NCBI RefSeq assembly: GCF_900188405.1
Contig: NZ_FZOF01000037.1
Coordinates: 10,567-63,720 of the forward strand
Length of the DNA: 53,154 nt
Reading direction: 5' to 3'
Source: Actinacidiphila glaucinigra
Lineage (GTDB): Bacteria > Actinomycetota > Actinomycetes > Streptomycetales > Streptomycetaceae
The position numbers and the translations under genes are program-made. This document shows positions 25,545-36,471 of this stretch, piece by piece. The notes under the pieces are model-generated. The model searched no databases, had not been told where the DNA came from, and worked only from the letters and a program-made list of their open reading frames with translations. How positions within the stretch are numbered: the stretch's first letter is position 1; each line of letters starts with the position of its first letter.

Positions 25545-25583
25545 CGGCAGGGGCCGGGGAGCGGTGCTCCCCGGCCCCTGCCG
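25545..25583. terminator. Bidirectional terminator between convergent genes
   Basis: Perfect 18-base arms CGGCAGGGGCCGGGGAGC (25545-25562) and GCTCCCCGGCCCCTGCCG (25566-25583) around a GGT loop. It lies 11 bases after the membrane-protein stop and 23 bases from the glutamate dehydrogenase stop on the other strand. Confidence 0.9.
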
Positions 25584-25606
25584 TCGTCCTGCCGCGGTCG
25601 TACGCG

Positions 25607-28600
25607 TCAGCGGCGGGCGCGCAGCAGCGAGCGGATCGTCCGCATCGCCACCGACAGGTTCGCCAGGTCGAAGCTCTCCGAGCCCTGGATCTCGTCCAGG
25701 GTCGTCCTGGCACGCCCGATCAGCGCGCTGTTGGACTCCTCCCACGCCTGGTAGCGCTGCTCCGGGGTGGAGGAGCCGTTGCCGACGGACAGCACGTCCT
25801 GGGTGAGCGCCGCGTGCGCCGCGAACAGGTCCTCGCGGATCGACGCACGGGCCATGGAGTGCCAGCGGTCGGCGCGCGGCAGCTCGATGATCCGGTCGAG
25901 CAGCTGCGTGATCTGCAGCCGGTCGGCGAGGTCGTAGTAGACCTCGGCGACCGACAGCGGGTCCTTGCCGGTCCGGTCGGCGACGTCGACGATGTCGAGC
26001 GTCGGGAAGGCCGAGGAGAGCCCGGCGACCCTCGTCGCCAGCTCCTCCGGCACGCCCGCGCCGGTCAGCTCGTCGTGGATCGACTCGTACCACTCCAGAT
26101 CCGCGCCGCGCAGCAGCTTCGGCAGCACCGCCCACACCGTGGCGACGCCCTCGCGGAAGAAGTCGATCGTCTCGGCGATCGCCAGCGGCTGCGGCCGGTT
26201 GTTCAGCAGCCAGCGGGTGCCCCGCTCGACCAGCCGCCGCGAGTGCAGCCGGATCCGGGTCTGGACGTCGGCCGGGACGACCGTGTCCAGCGCCTCCACC
26301 TCGTCCCAGATGCCGCCCAGGGCGAAGATGGCGCGCGCCGCGGTGTGCGCCCGCACGATCTCCTCGGTGGTGGCCCCGATCTCCTCCTTGAAGCGGTGCA
26401 GGAAGGTGGTGCCGCCGGTGTTGACGGTGTCGTTGACCAGCACCGTCGTCACGATCTCGCGCCGCAGCGCGTGCCCGTCGATCTGCCCCTGGAACCGCTC
26501 GTGCAGCGCCTTGGGGAAGTACGCGTCGAGCAGCTGCCGCAGGTACGGGTCGTCGGGCAGGCCGGTGCCGAGCAGCTCCTCCGCCACGGTGATCTTCGTG
26601 TAGGCGAGGAGGACCGCCATCTCCGGCAGGGTCAGGCCGTGACCGGCGTTCAGCCGCTCGCGGATCTGCCGGTCGGAGGGCAGGAACTCCAGGGCCCGGT
26701 CCAGCTTGCCCTCGCGGACCAGCTTGCGCAGGTAGCGCTGGTGGGCGTGGAGCAGGCTGGCGGACTGGGCCATGCCGTTGGCCAGGGCCACGTTCTGCGC
26801 GTAGTTGTTGCGCAGCACCAGGGAGCCGACCTCGTCGGTCATCTCGGCCAGCAGCGAGTTGCGCTGCTTGACCGTCAGGTCGCCCTCGGCGACGACGGCG
26901 TTGACCAGGATCTTGATGTTGACCTCGTGGTCGGAGGCGTCCACACCGGCGCTGTTGTCGATCGCGTCGGTGTTGACCCGGCCGCCGGACTGGGCGAACT
27001 CGATCCGGCCGAGCTGGGTCAGGCCCAGGTTGCCGCCCTCGCCGACGACCTTGGCGCGCAGTTCGCCGCCGTCCACGCGGATCGCGTCGTTGGCCTTGTC
27101 GCCGACGTCCGGGTGGGTCTCGGTGGCGGCCTTCACATAGGTGCCGATGCCGCCGTTCCACAGCAGGTCCACCGGGGCCTTGAGGATCGCCTTCATCAGG
27201 TCGGCCGGGGTCATCTTCGCCACCGGCTGATCGATGCCGAGCGCCTTGCGGATCTGCGGGGTGAGCGCGATCGCCTTGGCGCTGCGCGGGAAGACCCCGC
27301 CGCCGTGCGAGATCAGCTTGGTGTCGTAGTCCGCCCACGAGGAGCGCGGCAGCTCGAACATCCGGCGGCGCTCGGCGTACGAGGTCGCCGCGTCCGGCAC
27401 GGGGTCGATGAAGATGTGCCGGTGGTCGAAGGCGGCCACCAGCCGGATGTGCTCGCTGAGCAGCATGCCGTTGCCGAAGACGTCACCGGACATGTCGCCG
27501 ACGCCGACGACGGTGAAGTCCTCGCTCTGGGTGTCGTGGCCCATCTCGCGGAAGTGCCGCTTGACCGACTCCCACGCGCCGCGGGCGGTGATCCCCATCT
27601 TCTTGTGGTCGTAGCCGACCGAGCCGCCGGAGGCGAAGGCGTCGCCGAGCCAGAAGCCGTAGGAGGTGGCGACCTCGTTGGCGATGTCCGAGAAGGACGC
27701 GGTGCCCTTGTCCGCGGCGACCACCAGGTAGGTGTCGTCGCCGTCGTGGCGGACCACGTCGGCCGGCGGCACGACCTGCCCGCCGACCAGGTTGTCGGTG
27801 ACGTCGAGCAGCCCGGAGATGAACGTCTTGTAGGACGCGATGCCCTCCGCCAGCCACGCCTCGCGGTCGGCCGACGGGTCCGGCAGCTGCTTGGCGACGA
27901 AGCCGCCCTTGGCGCCGACCGGCACGATGACGGTGTTCTTCACCATCTGCGCCTTGACCAGGCCGAGGATCTCGGTGCGGAAGTCCTCGCGCCGGTCGGA
28001 CCAGCGCAGCCCGCCGCGGGCGACCTTGCCGAAGCGCAGGTGCACGCCCTCCACGCGCGGCGAGTACACCCAGATCTCGTACGCCGGGCGCGGCGCGGGC
28101 AGGTCCGGGATCGCCTGCGGGTCGAACTTCATCGACACGTAGGAGTGCGGCTTGCCGCCGCCGGCGCGCTGGAAGTAGTTGGTGCGCAGCGTCGCCTTGA
28201 TCAGGGTCAGGAAGGAGCGCAGGATGCGGTCCTCGTCCAGGCTGGCCACCTGCTCCAGGGCGGCGTCCACCTCCTCCAGCAGGGCGTCGGTCAGCTCGCT
28301 GCCGGCCCGCTGGTGGTCCGGGGAGAGCCGGGCCTGGAAGAGGTTGACCAGCAGCCGGGTGGTGTGGACGTTGTTGCGGAGGGTGTCCTCCATGTAGTCC
28401 TGGGAGAAGGCCGTGCCGGCCTGCCGCAGGTACTTGGCGTACGCCCGCAGCACCATCGCCTGGCGCCAGGTCAGCCCGGCGCGCAGCACCAGGGAGTTGA
28501 AGCCGTCGTTCTCGGCCTGCCCGGTCCAGGTCGCGGTGAAGGCGTCCTGGAAGCGCTCACGGGCGTCGTCGCCGAGGTCGCCCAGCGAGGGGTCGATGCG

Positions 28601-30535
28601 CAGCCCGAAGTCGTAGATCCAGGCGCGGGTGCCGTCGGCGCGGCGCATCTCGTACGGGCGCTCGTCGATGACCTCGACACCCAGGCGCTGCAGCACGGGC
28701 AGCACCGCGGACAGCGAGACGGGGGCGCCGGTGCGGTAGATCTTGAAGCGGCGCTCGTCGGGGGCGGCGCCGACCGGCTCGTACAGGCTGAGGCAGAAGT
28801 CCTCGCCGTTGAGCCGCTCCAGGTGCTGCAGGTCCGCGACGGCCGCGCGGGGCGTGAAGTCGGCGCGGTAGCCGTCGGGGAAGGCGTGCGTGTAGCGGCG
28901 GGTCAGCTCGGCCGCGCGCTCCTCGCCGCACTCGGAGGTCAGCGCCTCGGCGAAGCCGTCCGCCCAGGAGCGGGCGGCGTCGGCGAGCCGGTTCTCGACC
29001 CGCTCGATGTCGCGCTCGGTCAGGTGCGGCAGCGCGGTGCCGGACGCGACGCGGACCACGAAGTGCAGCCGGGAGAGCACCGACTCGGTGTTCCAGGCGG
29101 TGAAGTCGGCGGTGACGCCGTTCAGCTCCTCCTTGAGGATGTCCGTCAGCCGCAGCCGCACGCCCGTGGTGTAGCGGTCGCGGGGCAGGTAGACCAGCGC
29201 CGAGAAGTAGCGGCCGTACTCGTCCTGGCGCAGGAACAGCCGCAGCCGGCGGCGCTCCTGCAGGTAGAGCACGCTGGTGACGATCTCGCGCAGCTCGTCC
29301 GGCCCGGTCTGGAACAGCTCGTCGCGCGGGTAGGTCTCCAGGATCTGCAGCAGGTCGCGGCCGTCGTGGCTGTCCGGCGAGAAGCCCGCGCCGTCCAGCA
29401 CCTCCTGCACCTTGCGGCGGATCACCGGCACGCGGCGCACGGACTCGGTGTAGGCGGCCGAGGAGAACAGGCCCAGGAAGCGGCGCTCGCCGACGACGTT
29501 GCCGTCGGCGTCGAACTTCTTCACCCCGATGTAGTCGAGGTAGGACGGGCGGTGCACGGTGGCACGGCTGTTGGCCTTGGTGAGGATCAGCAGTTTGTGC
29601 TCGCGGGCCTTCTTGCGGGCGTCCGCGGGCAGCCGGTTGAAGGACGGCGAGACCGCGTGGCCGCTCTCGGACTCCTCCACATTGTGCTGCGGGTCGGAGC
29701 GCAGGATGCCGAGCCCGGTGCCGGGGACGGCGGTGAGCACGTCCTCCTCGCCCTCGGGGGTGGTCTCCGTGGTCAGCGCGTACTCACGGTAGCCGAGGAA
29801 GGTGAAGTGGTCCTCGGAGAGCCAGCGCAGCAGCTCCCAGGCCTCGCCGACCTCCTGCTCGGGCAGCGCGGGCGGGGTCGCGGCGAGCTCGTCGGCGATG
29901 CGCAGCGCGGCGTCGCGCATCTTCTGCCAGTCCTCGACGGTCTCCCGGACGTCCGACAGGACCCGGCGCAGGTCCGTGGTGATCTGCTTCAGGTCCTCGC
30001 GGTCGGTCTCGCGGTCGATCTCCACGTGGATCCAGGACTCGACGAGCACGTCGTGCGGCACACCGGAGGTGTCGCCGGGCGCGGCGTCCAGCACCTCCAG
30101 CAGCTTCCCGGTCACGTCACGGCGCACCAGCATCTGCGGGTGGACGACGACGTGGATCGCGCGGTCCTGCCGGGACAGCTCGTTGGTGACGGAGTCGACC
30201 AGGAACGGCATGTCGTCGGTGACCACCTCGACGACAGTGTGGCTGCACGTCCAGCCGTTCTCCTCCACCGAGGGGGTGTGCACGCGGACGTTGGCCGTCC
30301 CCTGCGGGCGCACCTCGGCGAGACGGTGGTGGGACACGGCGGCGCCGAAGACGTCCACCGGGTCGCGGTCGAGCAGGTCCTCCGGGGCGCTGTGCAGGTA
30401 GTAGCGCTGAAGGAAGGCTCCCAGCGCCTCCTTCTCGAGGCCCTGGCCAGGTTGTCCCCCCGCCGGGCTGTTCTCAGCTACCCGGGCCGCCCGTGCGAGC
30501 AGCTCGGCCTTTGCTTCGTCCAGCTTGGTCTGCAT
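25607..30535 (-). CDS. gdhB: NAD-specific glutamate dehydrogenase, large (180-kDa) type
   Basis: Oxidatively deaminates glutamate to 2-oxoglutarate and ammonia with NAD+, in the cytoplasm. The 1642-residue length is diagnostic of the large GDH class first described in Streptomyces clavuligerus; normal GDHs are about 450 residues. The N-terminal ~700 residues are regulatory (ACT-like segments such as VVEVVTDDMPFLVDSVTNEL). The catalytic core follows: KVARGGLRWSDRREDFRTE, VPVGAKGGFVAKQLPDP (catalytic Lys region), VGDMSGDVFGNGMLLS (nucleotide-binding fold) and NWGG-like LLWNGGIGTYVK. A helical C-terminal domain of about 400 residues completes it. GAGGAC precedes the ATG and AGGAG lies a little further up. 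Monocistronic, with its own terminator. A perfect 14-base palindrome sits in the leader, suggesting repressor control. Confidence 0.96.
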   Translation of the reverse strand: MQTKLDEAKAELLARAARVAENSPAGGQPGQGLEKEALGAFLQRYYLHSAPEDLLDRDPVDVFGAAVSHHRLAEVRPQGTANVRVHTPSVEENGWTCSHTVVEVVTDDMPFLVDSVTNELSRQDRAIHVVVHPQMLVRRDVTGKLLEVLDAAPGDTSGVPHDVLVESWIHVEIDRETDREDLKQITTDLRRVLSDVRETVEDWQKMRDAALRIADELAATPPALPEQEVGEAWELLRWLSEDHFTFLGYREYALTTETTPEGEEDVLTAVPGTGLGILRSDPQHNVEESESGHAVSPSFNRLPADARKKAREHKLLILTKANSRATVHRPSYLDYIGVKKFDADGNVVGERRFLGLFSSAAYTESVRRVPVIRRKVQEVLDGAGFSPDSHDGRDLLQILETYPRDELFQTGPDELREIVTSVLYLQERRRLRLFLRQDEYGRYFSALVYLPRDRYTTGVRLRLTDILKEELNGVTADFTAWNTESVLSRLHFVVRVASGTALPHLTERDIERVENRLADAARSWADGFAEALTSECGEERAAELTRRYTHAFPDGYRADFTPRAAVADLQHLERLNGEDFCLSLYEPVGAAPDERRFKIYRTGAPVSLSAVLPVLQRLGVEVIDERPYEMRRADGTRAWIYDFGLRIDPSLGDLGDDARERFQDAFTATWTGQAENDGFNSLVLRAGLTWRQAMVLRAYAKYLRQAGTAFSQDYMEDTLRNNVHTTRLLVNLFQARLSPDHQRAGSELTDALLEEVDAALEQVASLDEDRILRSFLTLIKATLRTNYFQRAGGGKPHSYVSMKFDPQAIPDLPAPRPAYEIWVYSPRVEGVHLRFGKVARGGLRWSDRREDFRTEILGLVKAQMVKNTVIVPVGAKGGFVAKQLPDPSADREAWLAEGIASYKTFISGLLDVTDNLVGGQVVPPADVVRHDGDDTYLVVAADKGTASFSDIANEVATSYGFWLGDAFASGGSVGYDHKKMGITARGAWESVKRHFREMGHDTQSEDFTVVGVGDMSGDVFGNGMLLSEHIRLVAAFDHRHIFIDPVPDAATSYAERRRMFELPRSSWADYDTKLISHGGGVFPRSAKAIALTPQIRKALGIDQPVAKMTPADLMKAILKAPVDLLWNGGIGTYVKAATETHPDVGDKANDAIRVDGGELRAKVVGEGGNLGLTQLGRIEFAQSGGRVNTDAIDNSAGVDASDHEVNIKILVNAVVAEGDLTVKQRNSLLAEMTDEVGSLVLRNNYAQNVALANGMAQSASLLHAHQRYLRKLVREGKLDRALEFLPSDRQIRERLNAGHGLTLPEMAVLLAYTKITVAEELLGTGLPDDPYLRQLLDAYFPKALHERFQGQIDGHALRREIVTTVLVNDTVNTGGTTFLHRFKEEIGATTEEIVRAHTAARAIFALGGIWDEVEALDTVVPADVQTRIRLHSRRLVERGTRWLLNNRPQPLAIAETIDFFREGVATVWAVLPKLLRGADLEWYESIHDELTGAGVPEELATRVAGLSSAFPTLDIVDVADRTGKDPLSVAEVYYDLADRLQITQLLDRIIELPRADRWHSMARASIREDLFAAHAALTQDVLSVGNGSSTPEQRYQAWEESNSALIGRARTTLDEIQGSESFDLANLSVAMRTIRSLLRARR

Positions 30536-30589
30536 GTCCTCATGCTCCTGTCGCGCGCCATTGCGTGACGTAGGTGATGGTGATCGATG

Positions 30590-30603
30590 GATCAGCGCTG
30601 ATC
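30590..30603. promoter_or_regulatory. Palindromic operator candidate in the gdhB leader
   Basis: GATCAGCGCTGATC is a perfect 14-base palindrome; another TGATC half-site lies at about 30581-30585. It would fall just downstream of the transcription start expected from the promoter read at 30614-30642, a typical repressor site. Confidence 0.5.
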
Positions 30604-30613
30604 ACGCTGTAAG

Positions 30614-30642
30614 GCTATCGCTACGGCCGGGGGGGCTGTCAG
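30614..30642 (-). promoter_or_regulatory. Candidate gdhB promoter
   Basis: On the minus strand CTGACA (30642-30637, five of six bases of TTGACA) and GATAGC (30619-30614) are 17 bases apart. The -10 match is poor, so confidence is low. Confidence 0.3.
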
Positions 30643-30854
30643 GGGCTCTTTGTGTACAAAACCACGAACCAATCTTTGACGAACTGGACAGTCCGGCCGG
30701 GCGGGTGCAGGTTGAGGAGGGGAACGTCACGGAGATGTACCGGGACGTTCACACGACATCGGCGCGGGACGGCAGGGCAGCAGACCACAGGGCAGCGGGA
30801 GAGCACAGCACGCAGCGGACGGACAGCAGACGGCGAGAGGCGGGACACCCAGCC

Positions 30855-31421
30855 ATGGCCACCAAGATCCTGATCGTGACCGGCGACGCGGCGGAATCGC
30901 TGGAAGTCATGTACCCGTACCAACGGCTCCTCGAAGAGGGGTACGAGGTGCACATCGCGGCCCCCAGCCGCAAGAAGCTCAGGTTCGTCGTCCACGACTT
31001 CGAGGAGGGCTTCGACACCTACACCGAGAAGCCCGGCTACACCTGGCAGGCCGACCTGTCCTTCGCGGACGTCGAACCGGGCGAGTACGCGGCCGTGGTC
31101 ATCCCCGGCGGGCGCGCCCCGGAGTACCTGCGCAACGACCCGGAGCTGCGCAAGGTCCTCAAGGCGTTCTTCGACGCCGACAAGCCGGTCGCGCAGATCT
31201 GCCACGGCCCCCTGCTGACGGCCGCCGTAGGCGCCCTCAGCGGGCGCCGCGTCACCGCCTATCCGGCGCTGGAGATGGACATGGAGGCGGCAGGCGCGAG
31301 CTTCCAGGACTCCGAGGCCGTCGTCGACGGCGTCGTGGTCTCCGCGCGGGCCTGGCCGGACCACCCGGCGTGGATGCGCGAGTTCCTCACCGTGCTGCGC
31401 TCCAAGGCGCCGGTGACGTAA
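30855..31421 (+). CDS. DJ-1/PfpI-family protein
   Basis: 188-residue class-I glutamine-amidotransferase-like protein. MATKILIVTGDAAESLEVMY opens the Rossmann-like fold; VVIPGGRAPEYLRND and the nucleophile elbow AQICHGPLL (Cys116-His117) are hallmarks of the PfpI group, which includes proteases, glyoxalase/deglycase-like enzymes and stress proteins. The exact reaction cannot be told from sequence. ATG 30855 gives the family's usual N terminus. An in-frame ATG at 30735 with a strong ribosome site would add 40 charged residues (MYRDVHTTSARDGRAADHRA...), so the start is uncertain. Stands alone, divergent from gdhB; a hairpin follows. Confidence 0.88.
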   Translation: MATKILIVTGDAAESLEVMYPYQRLLEEGYEVHIAAPSRKKLRFVVHDFEEGFDTYTEKPGYTWQADLSFADVEPGEYAAVVIPGGRAPEYLRNDPELRKVLKAFFDADKPVAQICHGPLLTAAVGALSGRRVTAYPALEMDMEAAGASFQDSEAVVDGVVVSARAWPDHPAWMREFLTVLRSKAPVT

Positions 31422-31430
31422 CGGCCCTCC

Positions 31431-31457
31431 GCCCGGGTCCCCCGCCGGGGCCCGGGC
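31431..31457. terminator. Terminator after the PfpI-family gene
   Basis: Arms GCCCGGGTCCCC (31431-31442) and GGGGCCCGGGC (31447-31457) pair fully except for a one-base T bulge, 9 bases after the stop codon. Confidence 0.65.
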
Positions 31458-31468
31458 AGCCGCGCGCC

Positions 31469-31504
31469 GGGGATCGGGGCGGGGATCGGGGCGGGGAGCC
31501 GGGG
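31469..31504 (+). other. Potential G-quadruplex tract
   Basis: Six runs of four G (31469, 31476, 31481, 31488, 31493, 31501) are separated by loops ATC, C, ATC, C and AGCC. This satisfies the standard intramolecular G4 pattern with room to spare. It lies between two convergent genes, 21 bases beyond the HAD gene's stop. Confidence 0.75.
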
Positions 31505-31525
31505 CCGTGGGCCGTGGGGCCGGGC

Positions 31526-32182
31526 TCAGGCGGCGACGAGGGCCTCGGCGGTCTCCACGGCCTGCTCCAGGGTGTCCACCACGGGCACTCCCGCGGTCTC
31601 CAGACTGGCCCGGCTGTGCGAGCCGCCGGTGTAGAGCACCGCCATGGCCCCGACGTGGCGGGCGGCCACGGCGTCGTCGACGGCGTCACCGATGACCACC
31701 ATGCGGTCCGCCGCTATGCCCTCCATCGCCGCGACGTGCCGCGCCATCTGCTCGGACTTGCCGCTGTGGCTGCCCTGGGTGCGGCCGTCCACCCGAAGGA
31801 AGTGGTTCTCGATGCCGTGCGTGCGCAGGATCGGTATCAGCTGATCGTGGGGCGCAAGGGAGCACAGCGACTGCGTCAGCCCCTCGTAGCGGCGCCGCGC
31901 CAGGATCTCCGCCGCCCCCTCGGCGAGACCGCACGTACCGGCGAGGGTCCAGTAGTGGCGATGGAAGATGTCGTCCATCACCTCCCACTCCTCCTCGGTG
32001 GGCAGCCGGCCCATGAGCCGTTCGTAGAACAGGGGGACCGGCACGCAGTACAGCTCGCGGTAGCGCTCCAGCGTGATCCGCGGCAGCCCGATCTCGGCGA
32101 AGGAGGCGTTGGTCGCCTCGATCACCGCGTCGATGTCATGGAGCAGCGTGCCGTTCCAGTCCCACACGAGATGCGCGTTCAC
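31526..32182 (-). CDS. HAD-superfamily hydrolase (phosphatase-like)
   Basis: 218 residues of haloacid-dehalogenase fold with an alpha-helical cap like phosphoglycolate phosphatases. Motif I reads VWDWNGTLLHD: nucleophile Asp8, but the residue two later, normally the acid/base Asp, is Asn10. Motif IV is VVIGDAVDDAVAARHVGA, and a Lys in HSGKSEQMARHV is the likely motif III. Start GTG 32182 is chosen because the motif follows directly; the frame continues to 32233 with implausible sequence. No ribosome site is seen, but TACGGT lies 7 bases before the GTG, which would suit a leaderless transcript. Substrate unknown. Confidence 0.85.
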   Translation of the reverse strand: MNAHLVWDWNGTLLHDIDAVIEATNASFAEIGLPRITLERYRELYCVPVPLFYERLMGRLPTEEEWEVMDDIFHRHYWTLAGTCGLAEGAAEILARRRYEGLTQSLCSLAPHDQLIPILRTHGIENHFLRVDGRTQGSHSGKSEQMARHVAAMEGIAADRMVVIGDAVDDAVAARHVGAMAVLYTGGSHSRASLETAGVPVVDTLEQAVETAEALVAA

Positions 32183-32189
32183 ACCCGAA

Positions 32190-32195
32190 ACCGTA
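32190..32195 (-). promoter_or_regulatory. Possible -10 box of the HAD gene (leaderless type)
   Basis: TACGGT on the minus strand fits TAnnnT and ends 7 bases before the GTG. No Shine-Dalgarno sequence is present, which supports leaderless initiation. Confidence 0.35.
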
Positions 32196-32263
32196 CCCAG
32201 ACCCCATGTCCCCAAGGCAAGTGCCCAGGTCAAATCCGCTCGGGGCGTGTTCGCGCGGTCACC

Positions 32264-32770
32264 TCACGCGATGAGCGAGGTGATCTCCTGAGTGGCGTAC
32301 CAGAGCAGCTCGTGGTCCTCGGCTCCGTCGACGGTGAAGCGGGCGTCGTCGTCGCCCGCGTCGGCCGCGCCAAGGGCGTCGGCGGCCGCCGTGACGTCCT
32401 GCTCGGCATCGTCGGCGTCGGCGTGGACGGCCGCCGCCCTCGTCATCGGCACGGGTGCGGCCAGCCGCACCGCGCCCAGCGCCGAGGGGTCCAGGCCGCG
32501 GTCGGGGTCGAAGGCGACGGCGCCGTCGGCGACGTCCACCGCGACCACCACGCGGCGCCTGGGCGCGTCCGGGGTGGCGGCCAGCTGGCGCAGGGAGGCC
32601 TGGGCGGCGCGCGTCAGCGCGGCGTACTCCAGTTCCTCGATGTCGTCGGAGACGTACCACTCGCGCAGGCTCGGGGTGACGGCGAAGGCGTCCAGCGGGG
32701 CGGGGCCCAGCTCACCCGCCTTGTGCGCCTCGGCCAGGCCTGGGAGGGTCGTGGGGATGTAGACGCGCAT
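32264..32770 (-). CDS. Conserved actinobacterial protein, DUF6912-like
   Basis: 168-residue protein beginning MRVYIPTTLPGLAEAHKAGE. The fold appears alpha/beta, with repeated strands (RRVVVAVDVADGAVAF, AVRLAAPVPMTRAAAVHAD) and an acidic Ala/Asp-rich segment (about 115-150) before ELLWYATQEITSLI. It resembles a family of short uncharacterised proteins found next to secA in actinomycetes; that assignment is from memory of the N terminus and the location. No ribosome site precedes the ATG, but TATGCT lies 6 bases upstream. It is 81 bases upstream of the HAD gene on the same strand. Confidence 0.75.
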   Translation of the reverse strand: MRVYIPTTLPGLAEAHKAGELGPAPLDAFAVTPSLREWYVSDDIEELEYAALTRAAQASLRQLAATPDAPRRRVVVAVDVADGAVAFDPDRGLDPSALGAVRLAAPVPMTRAAAVHADADDAEQDVTAAADALGAADAGDDDARFTVDGAEDHELLWYATQEITSLIA

Positions 32771-32776
32771 GGCGTC

Positions 32777-32782
32777 AGCATA
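32777..32782 (-). promoter_or_regulatory. Possible -10 box of the DUF6912-like gene (leaderless type)
   Basis: TATGCT on the minus strand fits TAnnnT and ends 6 bases before the ATG at 32770; there is no ribosome binding site in between. Confidence 0.35.
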
Positions 32783-32908
32783 AGGGCGGACCACCCCTGA
32801 TAGGTGAATCCCGCACCGCCTCCCGGACATCGCGGGCCCGGCTTCCCCCGGCCGCACCCGTCCCCGTAGAACCCGGTTACCAGTCGGTAGACCACGGGGG
32901 TCCACACC

Positions 32909-33373
32909 ATGCCTGTCCTCACAACCATGCCCGCGTCCGCTCCGGCGCCCTCATCGGCGCGGCACGTCACCGCCCTGCCACCGCACGTCTGGTTCGCCGG
33001 GCGGCTGCTGGAGGTCCTCACCGGACGGCGGCCCATCACCAGCCTCGCCGGACGGATGCGGCCCGAGGCCTACGACCGGCTCTGGGACCTGGCGGGAGCC
33101 CGCGCCGACTGGCGCTACGTCTCCCGCGGCCACCTGCCGCGGCTGCTGGGGCCGCCGCGTGTCTCCCCGGTCCTCGACGGCACGGCCGTCGAGGTCAGCG
33201 CCGTCGTCCTGCTCACCCCGCACGTCGCACGGGCCCTCGCCTTCCGGCTGGAGCGCGCGAGCCGCGGAGCCCCGGCAACGGCCCCGGCACCGGCACCGGC
33301 ACCGGGACGTGAGGGGCTGGTACGCGCCGGCACCGGCACCGGCTGGCGCTGCACCGCCGTCGAGGCACACTGA
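32909..33373 (+). CDS. Rv3235-family protein (SecA-adjacent conserved protein)
   Basis: 154 residues. The core WFAGRLLEVLTGRRPITSLAGRMRPEAYDRLWDL (about 28-62) and a following segment with VSAVVLLTPHVARALAFRLE fit the small Rv3235 family encoded near secA in actinobacteria. The N terminus and the 118-134 stretch are Ala/Pro repeats, the latter encoded by short CCGGCA repeats, and are probably disordered; GTGWRCTAVEAH closes the protein. GGGGG precedes the ATG by about 9 bases. It converges with secA. Function unknown; a role linked to protein export is a guess from position. Confidence 0.72.
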   Translation: MPVLTTMPASAPAPSSARHVTALPPHVWFAGRLLEVLTGRRPITSLAGRMRPEAYDRLWDLAGARADWRYVSRGHLPRLLGPPRVSPVLDGTAVEVSAVVLLTPHVARALAFRLERASRGAPATAPAPAPAPGREGLVRAGTGTGWRCTAVEAH

Positions 33374-33420
33374 CCCCGTCGCAACCCGAGCCGGGAAGCG
33401 CGCGGAATACGCGCCGGGAC

Positions 33421-33466
33421 ACGCGTCGGGGCCGGACCCCATCAGGAATCCGGCCCCGGAACGCGT
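33421..33466. terminator. Bidirectional terminator between the Rv3235-family gene and secA
   Basis: Inner perfect arms GGGGCCGGA (33428-33436) and TCCGGCCCC (33449-33457), flanked by ACGCGT on both sides (33421-33426, 33461-33466), 47 bases after one stop and 5 bases from the secA stop. Confidence 0.65.
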
Positions 33467-33471
33467 GAACG

Positions 33472-36264
<2,793 letters not shown>

Positions 36265-36471
36265 GTAGGCTGGCTCCTTGCCGGTCGGGCCTGGCACGGT
36301 TTCTCGCGCTGGCACAGCAGGTCACACCCCGCTGCAACGGCCATCGTAAGCGAGGACCCCAGCGGGCCGGGAGGTCCGTCGCCAAGCCGGGCGGTTCTCC
36401 CTGTCGATCGCGGCCCCGATCCGGTCTTTTCCGGTCGAGACCGCACCCCCCGCTCGGGGATACTCCGACCC
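36265..36471. promoter_or_regulatory. Divergent promoter region, secA and GNAT gene
   Basis: 207 bases without a gene. On the minus strand TACGAT (36348-36343) is a possible secA -10 box 78 bases before the start; no clear -35. On the plus strand GGGGATACT sits 7 bases before the GNAT ATG and may serve either as ribosome site or as a -10-like element. Confidence 0.35.

Larger units (their letters stand above)
30536..30854. other. Divergent intergenic region, gdhB and PfpI-family gene
   Basis: 319 bases without a separate gene. It contains the candidate gdhB promoter and palindrome (30590-30642), an AT-richer patch around 30645-30680 with the inverted repeat TTTGT-GT-ACAAA (30649-30660), and a strong Shine-Dalgarno run (GAGGAGGGG, around 30713-30722) that precedes an in-frame ATG at 30735, a possible longer start of the PfpI-family gene. 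Confidence 0.6.

Noticed and set aside
25508..30568. 1686-codon plus-strand frame opposite glutamate dehydrogenase
   Set aside because: Mirror of the codon bias of gdhB; no motif, no ribosome site and it would read through the terminator.
33280..33345. CCGGCA microrepeat as a mobile or regulatory repeat
   Set aside because: It is coding and yields the Ala/Pro linker of the Rv3235-family protein.
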